Of a DNA stretch of 12,588 nucleotides, positions 6,875 to 12,588 are shown piece after piece; the stretch's first letter is position 1; every line of letters starts with the position of its first letter. The position numbers were made by a program, and so were the translations under genes. The notes beneath the pieces were generated by a model that was not told the DNA's origin, did not search any database, and saw only the letters and a program-made list of their open reading frames with translations. The stretch comes from DATCSE01 sp036568605 (GTDB lineage: Bacteria; Pseudomonadota; Gammaproteobacteria; Burkholderiales; Burkholderiaceae_C), in the NCBI GenBank assembly GCA_036568605.1, contig DATCSE010000401.1:1-12588 (forward strand), written 5' to 3'.

Positions 6875-7771
6875 ATGTCCGAGTACAACCAGACGAAGCT
6901 GATGCAGGACGTCGTCGACGCGTTCGCCGGCACCCCCGAGCCGCGCCTGCGCCAGCTGATGACGGCGTTGGTGAAACACATCCACGCCTATGCCCGCGAG
7001 GTGGACCTGACGCCCAACGAATGGCTGGCCGGGCTGAAGTTCCTGACCGCGACCGGGCAGATCTCGCACGAGAAGCGGCCCGAGTTCATCCTGCTGTCCG
7101 ACACGCTGGGCTTGTCGATGATGGTGGTCGCGTTGGCACAGGCACGCGCGAGCGGCACGGTACAGGGCGCCACGGAGGCGACCGAGGCCACCGTCGAAGG
7201 CCCGTTCTACTGGCCCGGCGCGCCCGACGTGCCGCTGGGCGCCGACATCGCCGAAGGCGTGCCCGGCGAGCCGGCGTTCTACATGGGCCGCGTGACCGAC
7301 ACGAACGGCAAGCCGCTGGCCGGCGCGCTGCTGGATGTGTGGTCCGGCGACGGCGACGGCAAGTACGACATGCAGCTCTCGCCGAACCCGACGATGCGGG
7401 CGCGCGGCCGCCTGCGCACCGATGCCGAGGGCCGCTACTGGTTCTGGTCGATCTACCCGACCTGCTACCCGATCCCCGACGACGGCCCGGTCGGCGACAT
7501 GATGCGCGCGACCGGCCGCAGCATCTATCGACCCGGCCACATCCACATGATGATCTCGGCCGAGGGCCACGTGCCGCTGACCACGCACCTGTTCGTCGCG
7601 GGCAGCCCGTACATCGACCAGGACGCGGTGTTCGGCAAGCGCGACAGCCTGGTCGTCGAGTTCGACAAGCATGCGCCCGGCAAGGCGGTCGACGGCCGCG
7701 AGATGAAGGTGCCCTACTACTCGGCGAGCTACGACTTCCGGCTCGCGCCGACCCCGAAGGCGAACCCATGA
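6875..7771 (+). CDS. Intradiol ring-cleavage dioxygenase, hydroxyquinol 1,2-dioxygenase type
   Basis: This cytoplasmic non-haem Fe(III) enzyme opens an aromatic ring between two neighbouring hydroxyl groups. The 298 residues comprise the N-terminal dimerisation domain (about 20-100, with the signature around NEWLAGLKFLTATGQ and FILLSDTLGLSMM) and the catalytic beta-sandwich. The iron ligands are all present: Tyr164 (GKYDMQ), Tyr198 (CYPIPDDGPVG), His222 and His224 (RPGHIHMM). The spacing and the YPIP-DGPVG motif match hydroxyquinol 1,2-dioxygenases better than catechol 1,2-dioxygenases, so 1,2,4-trihydroxybenzene or a relative is the best substrate guess. A catechol or substituted catechol remains possible. 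The start has AGGAGA at 6864-6869, five bases upstream. It is the first gene of the operon and overlaps the next by ATGA. No maleylacetate reductase, the usual partner in hydroxyquinol breakdown, is present in the window. Confidence 0.93.
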   Translation: MSEYNQTKLMQDVVDAFAGTPEPRLRQLMTALVKHIHAYAREVDLTPNEWLAGLKFLTATGQISHEKRPEFILLSDTLGLSMMVVALAQARASGTVQGATEATEATVEGPFYWPGAPDVPLGADIAEGVPGEPAFYMGRVTDTNGKPLAGALLDVWSGDGDGKYDMQLSPNPTMRARGRLRTDAEGRYWFWSIYPTCYPIPDDGPVGDMMRATGRSIYRPGHIHMMISAEGHVPLTTHLFVAGSPYIDQDAVFGKRDSLVVEFDKHAPGKAVDGREMKVPYYSASYDFRLAPTPKANP

Positions 7772-8586
7772 AGATCGGCAAGGCGACGGTGCCGCGCACC
7801 GCGATCTGCACGTCCGACGAGCACACGATCCTCGTGCGTGGCCGCGACCTCGCGAAGGACCTGATAGGCCGAATCTCGTTCGTCGACCACTTCTTCCTGC
7901 TGCTGGTTGGCCGGCTGCCGAGCGCGGGCGAGGCCGCCGTGCTCAACGCGACGCTGGTGGCAATCGCCGAACATGGCCTGGTGCCCAGCGTGCAGGCCGC
8001 GCGCATGACCTACGCGGCCGCGCCGGACGCGATGCAGGGCGCGGTCGCGGCCGGCATCCTGGGCTGCGGCTCGGTGGTGCTGGGCTCGTCGGAGACGGCC
8101 GGCCGGATGTACAGCGAGATCGATGCGCAGGTCCGCGCCGGCCAACCGCTCCAGGCCGCGGCGCTCGCGGTGATGAAGGCCTGGCGCACAGACGGCCGGG
8201 CGATCCCGGGCTACGGCCACCCGCTGCACAAGGAGCGCGATGCCCGGGTCGGCGCGCTGTTCGATGTGGCCCAGCGCGCCGGTACCGACCTGCGCTTCGT
8301 GCAGATCGCCGAAGCCGCCGAGGCGCTGATCCCCGAGGTGCTGAACAAGGACTTGAAGCTCAACGTCTCCGGCGCGATCCCTGCGGTGCTGCTGGGCGCC
8401 GGCTTCCCGGTGCAGGCGCTGAAGGGGGTGCCCATCCTGGCGCGCACGGCCGGGCTGATCGCGCATCTGCACGAGGAGATGCAGCAGCCGGCCGGCTTCG
8501 CGCTGTCGTACCAGGCGACGCGCGAAGTGGTCTACGACGGCGCGGTGCCGCCGGGCTATACGCCGGCGACGCGCGACGCGGCATGA
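7768..8586 (+). CDS. Citrate-synthase-fold protein (citryl-CoA lyase-like), catalytic residues altered
   Basis: The 272-residue product belongs to the citrate synthase superfamily but is far shorter than citrate synthase (about 430), near the size of citryl-CoA lyase, the name such proteins usually receive. GYGHPLHKERDAR (148-160) retains the His equivalent to E. coli His305 (His151), and ARTAGLIAH (225-233) matches the CoA-proximal region. The other two classical residues are changed: the GPLHGG region reads SVVLGSS, placing Leu105 where His264 should be, and the NVD motif reads NVSG, placing Ser201 where Asp362 should be. Standard citrate chemistry therefore looks unlikely. By context it may cleave or condense an acyl-CoA made by the downstream CoA-transferase. 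It overlaps both neighbours by ATGA and has GAAGG seven bases before its start. The fold assignment is solid; the reaction is unknown. Confidence 0.85.
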   Translation: MKIGKATVPRTAICTSDEHTILVRGRDLAKDLIGRISFVDHFFLLLVGRLPSAGEAAVLNATLVAIAEHGLVPSVQAARMTYAAAPDAMQGAVAAGILGCGSVVLGSSETAGRMYSEIDAQVRAGQPLQAAALAVMKAWRTDGRAIPGYGHPLHKERDARVGALFDVAQRAGTDLRFVQIAEAAEALIPEVLNKDLKLNVSGAIPAVLLGAGFPVQALKGVPILARTAGLIAHLHEEMQQPAGFALSYQATREVVYDGAVPPGYTPATRDAA

Positions 8587-9731
8587 AGGTCCTGGCCGGC
8601 ATCAAGGTCGTCGAGCAGGGCACGTTCATCACCGGCCCGGCCTGCGGCATGCTGCTCGGCGACCTGGGCGCCGACGTCATCAAGGTCGAGGCGCCCGGCA
8701 CCGGCGATCCGTTCCGCGCGTTCAAGGGCGGCCTGTACAGCCCGCATTTCCAGACCTACAACCGCAACAAGCGCAGCATCGCGCTGGACACGAAGAACGC
8801 CGACGATCGTGCGGTGTTCGACGCGCTGATCGCCGAGGCCGATGTCTACATCCAGAACTTCCGCCCCGGGGTCGCCGAGAAGCTGGGCGCCGGCGCCGCG
8901 CGGCTGCGCACGCTGAATCCCAAGCTCGTCTATGTCTCGATCAGCGGCTTCGGCGCGACCGGCCCGGCGGCGAACCGCCCCGCGTACGACACCGTCGCGC
9001 AGGCCGCCAGCGGCTTCCTGAACCTGCTGATCAACCCCGAGAATCCGCGCGTCGTCGGGCCCGCGATCGCCGACGCGCTGACCGGCTTCTACGCCGCGTA
9101 CGGCGCGATGGGCGCGCTGGTCGAGCGCGGCCGCAGCGGCACGGGCCGGACCGTCGAGGTGTCGATGCTCGAGGCGATGGCGCACTTCAACCTCGACGCG
9201 TTCACGCACTACTTCCAGGCCGGCGAGGTGATGGGGCCGTACAGCCGCCCGAGCGTCTCGCAGTCGTACGTGCTGCGTTGCGGCGACGGCAAGTGGATCG
9301 CGCTGCACATGTCCTCGCCGGAGAAGTTCTGGCAGGGCCTCGCGAAGGCGATCGAGCAGCCGGACCTGTTCGAGGACGCGCGCTTTGCCAGCCGCGAGGC
9401 GCGCATCGTCAACCAGGAAGTGCTGATCGCCCTGCTCGGCGAACGCTTTGCGCGCCGCACGCGCGAGCAGTGGTGCGAACGCCTGCAGGCCGAGGACGTG
9501 CCCCACGCGCCGATGTACGACACCAGCGAAGCGCTCGAGGATCCGCAGGCCCGGCACCTGGAGCTGACGACCTCGGCGACGCATCCGGTGATGGGCCTGT
9601 TCCGCACCGTGCGCTCGCCGGTCTCGTTCGACGGACAGCGTGCGCTGGACGTGCGCCCGCCGCCGATGCTGGGCGAACACAACGACGAGATCCGTCGCGC
9701 ACTGAACCTCGCGGACAAGGCGGCCGCATGA
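8583..9731 (+). CDS. CaiB/BaiF family (class III) CoA-transferase
   Basis: Class III CoA-transferases move CoA between carboxylic acids through an enzyme-bound aspartyl anhydride. The 382-residue product has the usual length. It begins with the family signature LAGIKVVEQGTFITGPACGMLLGDLGADVIKVE, and has YNRNKRSIALD (59-69) and NFRPGVAEKLG (92-102). The probable nucleophile is Asp164 in AIADALTGFYAAYG, matching Asp169 of formyl-CoA transferase. C-terminal motifs VPHAPMYDTSEALEDPQ and PPPMLGEHNDEI are also typical. The start overlaps the preceding stop by ATGA and lacks a good Shine-Dalgarno sequence, so translation is probably coupled. Placed between the citrate-synthase-fold gene and the transport genes, it likely activates the imported acid or a ring-cleavage product. 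The acid and the CoA donor cannot be inferred; succinyl-CoA is a common donor in related enzymes. Confidence 0.94.
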   Translation: MKVLAGIKVVEQGTFITGPACGMLLGDLGADVIKVEAPGTGDPFRAFKGGLYSPHFQTYNRNKRSIALDTKNADDRAVFDALIAEADVYIQNFRPGVAEKLGAGAARLRTLNPKLVYVSISGFGATGPAANRPAYDTVAQAASGFLNLLINPENPRVVGPAIADALTGFYAAYGAMGALVERGRSGTGRTVEVSMLEAMAHFNLDAFTHYFQAGEVMGPYSRPSVSQSYVLRCGDGKWIALHMSSPEKFWQGLAKAIEQPDLFEDARFASREARIVNQEVLIALLGERFARRTREQWCERLQAEDVPHAPMYDTSEALEDPQARHLELTTSATHPVMGLFRTVRSPVSFDGQRALDVRPPPMLGEHNDEIRRALNLADKAAA

Positions 9732-10705
9732 CGAGTCGACGACTCTGGCTGCAAGCCGCAGGGACTGCCTGCGGGCTCGCGGCGCTCGCACCCCTCGCGT
9801 ACGCACAGGACAGCCATGGCGCGCCGGTCAGGCTGGTCGTGCCGTTCGGGCCCGGCACGACGACCGACACGGTCGCCCGCGTCGTCGCCGACGGCCTGGC
9901 CCAGGCGCTGCACCAGACCGTGATCGTCGACAACCGCGCCGGCGCCGGCGGCACGGTGGGCTCGGACCAGGTCGCCAAGGCCGCGCCGGACGGCAAGACA
10001 CTGGTGATGGGCACCGTCGGCACGCACGCGATCAACGCGTCGTTGTTCAGGAAGCTGCCGTACGACGCGCTGCGCGACTTCGCGCCCATCGCGTTCGTCG
10101 GCTACACGCCGACGCTGCTGGTCGTCGCGGCCCATTCGCCGGCCCAGTCGCTGAAGGATCTCGCCACGCTCGCGGCACGCCCCGGCGGCATCACGTTCGC
10201 ATCGGCGGGCAACGGCACCTCGGGCCACCTGGCCGGCGAGCTGCTCGCGCAGCGCCTGGGCGGCAAGATGATCCACGTGCCGTACAAGGAAGGCGCGGTC
10301 GCGCTGACCAGCGTGATGGCTGGGCAGGCCGACTTCATGTTCTATCACCCGGCCGCGGTGATGCCGCAGATCAAGGCGGGCAAGCTGCGTGCGCTGGGCA
10401 CCAGCAGTGCACTGCGCAGCGCCGCAGCGCGCGACGTGCCGACCTTGATGGAGCAGGGCATCCCCGACTTCGACCTGGTCGCGTGGTTCATGCTCTACGC
10501 GCCGGCCGCAACGCCGCCGGCCACCCTCGCAGCGCTGCGCAACGCCGCGGCAACCGCGTTGGCGCAGCCGGATGTGGCCGCGCGGTTGCACGACCAGGGC
10601 ATGGAGCCGCGCGGGATGAAGGCCGACGAGCTCGCACGGTTCAACCAGGCCGAGGTCGCCAAGTGGGCGGAACTCGTGAAGCGCTCCGGCGCGCAGGTCG
10701 ATTGA
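9728..10705 (+). CDS. Bug/TctC family periplasmic solute-binding receptor
   Basis: Bug proteins are periplasmic receptors, some working with TctA/TctB tripartite tricarboxylate transporters; known ligands are mostly carboxylates. The 325-residue product has an N-terminal export signal with an RR pair (SRRLWLQ at 3-9), a hydrophobic core and a likely cleavage after AYA (residue 26). The twin arginine suggests Tat export but Sec is possible. Family motifs follow: VRLVVPFGPGTTTDT, VDNRAGAGGTVGSD, KAAPDGKTL, the FASAGNGTSGHLAGELL region and MIHVPYKEGAVALTSVMAGQADFMF. The start overlaps the CoA-transferase stop by ATGA. No tctA or tctB gene is visible, and the next genes encode an unrelated ABC-type system, so this receptor is either served by a transporter elsewhere or acts as a sensor or scavenger. 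Orphan Bug genes are common in Burkholderiales. Confidence 0.94.
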   Translation: MTSRRLWLQAAGTACGLAALAPLAYAQDSHGAPVRLVVPFGPGTTTDTVARVVADGLAQALHQTVIVDNRAGAGGTVGSDQVAKAAPDGKTLVMGTVGTHAINASLFRKLPYDALRDFAPIAFVGYTPTLLVVAAHSPAQSLKDLATLAARPGGITFASAGNGTSGHLAGELLAQRLGGKMIHVPYKEGAVALTSVMAGQADFMFYHPAAVMPQIKAGKLRALGTSSALRSAAARDVPTLMEQGIPDFDLVAWFMLYAPAATPPATLAALRNAAATALAQPDVAARLHDQGMEPRGMKADELARFNQAEVAKWAELVKRSGAQVD

Positions 10706-10732
10706 GATCAACAACGAGAGGAGACAAGCACC

Positions 10733-11938
10733 ATGGAGACCCCCAACCTCACACGCCGCAGCGCCGTGGCCGCGGCGATGCTGGGCCTGAGCGGCGCCGC
10801 CGCGCTGGTGCGCGCGCAGGGCGCGACGATTCGCATCGGCAGCACGCTCGCGCTGACCGGCCCGCTGTCGGCGACCGCGCAGATCCACAAGCTGGTCGGC
10901 GACATCTACATCGAGCAGGCCAACCAGCGCGGCGGGTGGCTGGGCCGCAAGCTCGAATGGGTGGTCAAGGACGACCAGTCCAAGCCCGACCTCGCACGCA
11001 CGCTGTACGAGCAGCTGGTCACCGCCGACAAGGTGGACCTGCTGCTGGGCCCGTACGCGACCGGCGCGATCCTCTCGGCGATGGGCGTCGCGCAGCGCTA
11101 CGGCAAGGTGCTGGTGCACCACACGCTGGGCATCCCGTCGCTTGCGAAGTACGACATGCAGTTCCCCGCGTGGTCGCTCGGGTCGGAGCCGGCGACCACC
11201 GTGCCGAGCACCTTGTTCGATGCGCTGGCCGCCGGCCCCAAGCCGCCGAAGACCGTCGCGGTCGTCACGAGCAAGTTCCCGTCGATCCAGTTCATGACGG
11301 CCGGCGCGCGCGAGGTGCTGAAGAAGCGCGGGCTGACCGAGGTGCTGTTCCTCGAATGGGAGTTCGGCAACCGCGACTTCGGCCCGATCGCGAACCGCGT
11401 GAAGGACGCGAACCCCGACTTCGTCTGGGTCGGCGCGATCGGCCTGGACGGCAACCTGCTGCTGGACGCGATGAAGAAGATCGACTACGTCCCGCCGCAG
11501 CACTTCTACCTGTACCCGGCGCCCGGGCCGCTGGTCACCTTGCCCGACGCGAAGAACGCGCTGTCGGTGACGATCTTCGAGGACCAGCCGCCGTTCACCG
11601 CGAACACCGGCGCGGCCGAATTCGTCAAGCTGTACCGCGAACGCGCGACCAAGGCCGGGCTGCCCGACCCGTCGGTCGAGACGCAGGCCGCGGCCTCGTA
11701 CACCGCCTGGCAGATCCTCGAAGCCGGCGTCGCCGCGACCAAGGGCCTGGACGACAAGGCGATCGGCGCCTGGCTCAAGGCCAACCGCGTCGACACGATC
11801 CAGGGCAAGCTGCGCTTCAACGGCACCGGCAACTACGGCGACGACCTGATGCGCATCAAGCAGGTCCAGAACGGGCACTGGGTCGTGGTGTGGCCGAAGG
11901 AAGTCACCAGCGGCGGCGCGAAGCTGCTGGCGCCCTGA
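10733..11938 (+). CDS. ABC transporter substrate-binding protein, branched-chain amino acid (Liv) type
   Basis: The 401-residue product is a type I periplasmic binding protein of the Leu/Ile/Val receptor family, delivering a substrate to a LivHMGF-type ABC importer. The N-terminus has an RR pair (LTRRSAVAAA) and a hydrophobic stretch ending near VRAQ (residues 26-29), consistent with Tat or Sec export. The mature part begins TIRIGSTLALTGPLS, the typical first strand of the family, followed by WLGRKLEWVVKDDQSKPDLA and LLLGPYATG. The family binds many things besides amino acids, including amides, urea and aromatic acids, so the operon context makes an aromatic or dicarboxylic substrate plausible. 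The start is supported by AGGAG at 10719-10723, nine bases upstream. A 27-base gap separates it from the Bug gene, and 10 bases separate it from the permease gene. Confidence 0.95.
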   Translation: METPNLTRRSAVAAAMLGLSGAAALVRAQGATIRIGSTLALTGPLSATAQIHKLVGDIYIEQANQRGGWLGRKLEWVVKDDQSKPDLARTLYEQLVTADKVDLLLGPYATGAILSAMGVAQRYGKVLVHHTLGIPSLAKYDMQFPAWSLGSEPATTVPSTLFDALAAGPKPPKTVAVVTSKFPSIQFMTAGAREVLKKRGLTEVLFLEWEFGNRDFGPIANRVKDANPDFVWVGAIGLDGNLLLDAMKKIDYVPPQHFYLYPAPGPLVTLPDAKNALSVTIFEDQPPFTANTGAAEFVKLYRERATKAGLPDPSVETQAAASYTAWQILEAGVAATKGLDDKAIGAWLKANRVDTIQGKLRFNGTGNYGDDLMRIKQVQNGHWVVVWPKEVTSGGAKLLAP

Positions 11939-11948
11939 GCAGGCGCAC

Positions 11949-12588
11949 ATGGCGGGCTTTTCGCTGCCCAGCGCGACGCTGCTCGCGCAAAGCGTGCTCT
12001 CGGGCGTCTTCGTCGGAGCGCTGTATGGGCTGATGGGCCTGGGCCTCAGCCTGAGCTGGGGCCTGCTGCGCCTGATCAACCTCGCACACTTCGCGTTCGC
12101 GTTCCTCGCCGCGTACCTGTGCTACCAGCTCGCGACGCTGGGCATGGACCCGCTCGCGACCCTCGCGGTCCTGGTGCCGGCGTTCTTCGCGCTGGGCGCG
12201 CTGCTGCAGGCGCTGGTCGCGCGCTTCGCGATCACGCCGTTCAACTCGCTGCTGCTGACCTTCGGGCTGACCGGCATCGTCGAGGCCATCATCCAGACGA
12301 TCTGGACTGCCGACTTCCGCAAGCTCGAGTCGGCCTACGCGCACCTGAAGTTCAAGGTCGGCGTGCTGTTCGTGCCGGTGCCCGAGCTGATCACCTTGGT
12401 GTTCGCGGCCGCGCTGTCGTTCGCGGTCTGGGCCGTGCTGCGCTACACCGACCTCGGCAAGGCGCTGCGCGCCGCGGCCGAGGACGGGGCGATCGCCGCC
12501 GCGTTCGGCGTCAACCAGAAGCGCAACGCCTTGCTGCTGGCGGGCACCTGCTCCGCGCTCGCGAGCATCGCCGGCGTCTGCCTCGCAC
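11949..12588 (+). CDS. LivH-type ABC transporter permease (3' end missing)
   Basis: The frame opens at an ATG at 11949 and runs to the window edge, giving 213 residues of a protein usually near 290. It is mostly hydrophobic with several membrane segments. The LivH signature is clear: a first helix with GALYGLMGLGLSLSWGLLRLINLAHFAF, where the NLAH motif is characteristic, and the cytoplasmic loop YTDLGKALRAAAEDGAIAAAFGVN, which contacts the ATPase. It is the inner-membrane permease partner of the receptor encoded just upstream, and the second permease (LivM) and two ATPases (LivG, LivF) are expected beyond the right edge. The Shine-Dalgarno sequence is weak (CAGG before the ATG), suggesting coupling with the upstream gene. 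Gene symbol is withheld because the substrate is probably not leucine. Confidence 0.92.
   Translation, partial: MAGFSLPSATLLAQSVLSGVFVGALYGLMGLGLSLSWGLLRLINLAHFAFAFLAAYLCYQLATLGMDPLATLAVLVPAFFALGALLQALVARFAITPFNSLLLTFGLTGIVEAIIQTIWTADFRKLESAYAHLKFKVGVLFVPVPELITLVFAAALSFAVWAVLRYTDLGKALRAAAEDGAIAAAFGVNQKRNALLLAGTCSALASIAGVCLA

Noticed and set aside
5731..7767. A long plus-strand extension in frame with the citrate-synthase-like gene
   Set aside because: It runs antisense through the LysR gene and out of frame through the dioxygenase gene; the ATG at 7768 with its GAAGG and ATGA overlap is the real start.
9209..12079. A minus-strand open frame of 956 codons opposite the CoA-transferase and transport genes
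   Set aside because: It is antisense to four genes with clear family motifs, has low-complexity Arg/Gly/Ala/His-rich composition, and results from rare stop codons in GC-rich DNA.
1..12588. CRISPR arrays, tRNA or rRNA genes, insertion sequences, phage genes
   Set aside because: No regularly spaced repeats, cloverleaf or rRNA-like stretches, transposase or integrase motifs, or terminal inverted repeats with flanking duplications were seen; nearly all sequence is explained by ordinary genes.

Overview
The window is very GC-rich, with coding sequence on both strands and third positions almost always G or C. The gene families suggest a beta-proteobacterium, most likely of the order Burkholderiales: a Bug/TctC-type receptor and a CaiB/BaiF CoA-transferase inside a catabolic operon controlled by a LysR regulator. 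This placement is inferred from gene content only.

Left part (1-5599): mostly housekeeping and stress genes. A truncated lipoprotein gene with a transglutaminase-like core runs off the left edge on the minus strand. Next is prfC (peptide release factor 3, minus). It is divergent from an Fpg/MutM-type DNA glycosylase gene (plus) with an unusual zinc finger. The glycosylase gene converges, with a 9-base gap, on a three-gene minus-strand group read in the order dps, DJ-1/PfpI-family gene, membrane-anchored endonuclease/exonuclease/phosphatase (EEP). The last two genes overlap by 4 bases.

Right part (5755-12588): a catabolic and uptake locus. A CynR-like LysR regulator gene (minus) is divergent from a plus-strand operon: intradiol ring-cleavage dioxygenase (hydroxyquinol 1,2-dioxygenase type), a short citrate-synthase-fold protein usually labelled citryl-CoA lyase, a CaiB/BaiF CoA-transferase, a Bug/TctC periplasmic receptor, a branched-chain-amino-acid-type ABC receptor, and the start of a LivH-type permease cut by the right edge. 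The first four genes are joined by three ATGA overlaps, which indicates tight co-expression. The 211-base divergent region holds a 24-base near-perfect palindrome and a second long inverted repeat, the best candidates for the regulator's operators.

The likely logic is that the LysR protein senses an aromatic or dicarboxylic effector. The ABC system and perhaps the Bug receptor import the substrate, the dioxygenase opens a dihydroxylated ring, the CoA-transferase activates an acid, and the citrate-synthase-fold protein acts on the acyl-CoA. The substrate cannot be read from the sequence. The most interesting point is that the citrate-synthase-fold protein lacks two of the three classical catalytic residues (His to Leu, Asp to Ser), so its usual label is doubtful and it may catalyse an undescribed step. 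I found no RNA genes, CRISPR arrays, insertion sequences or phage genes.
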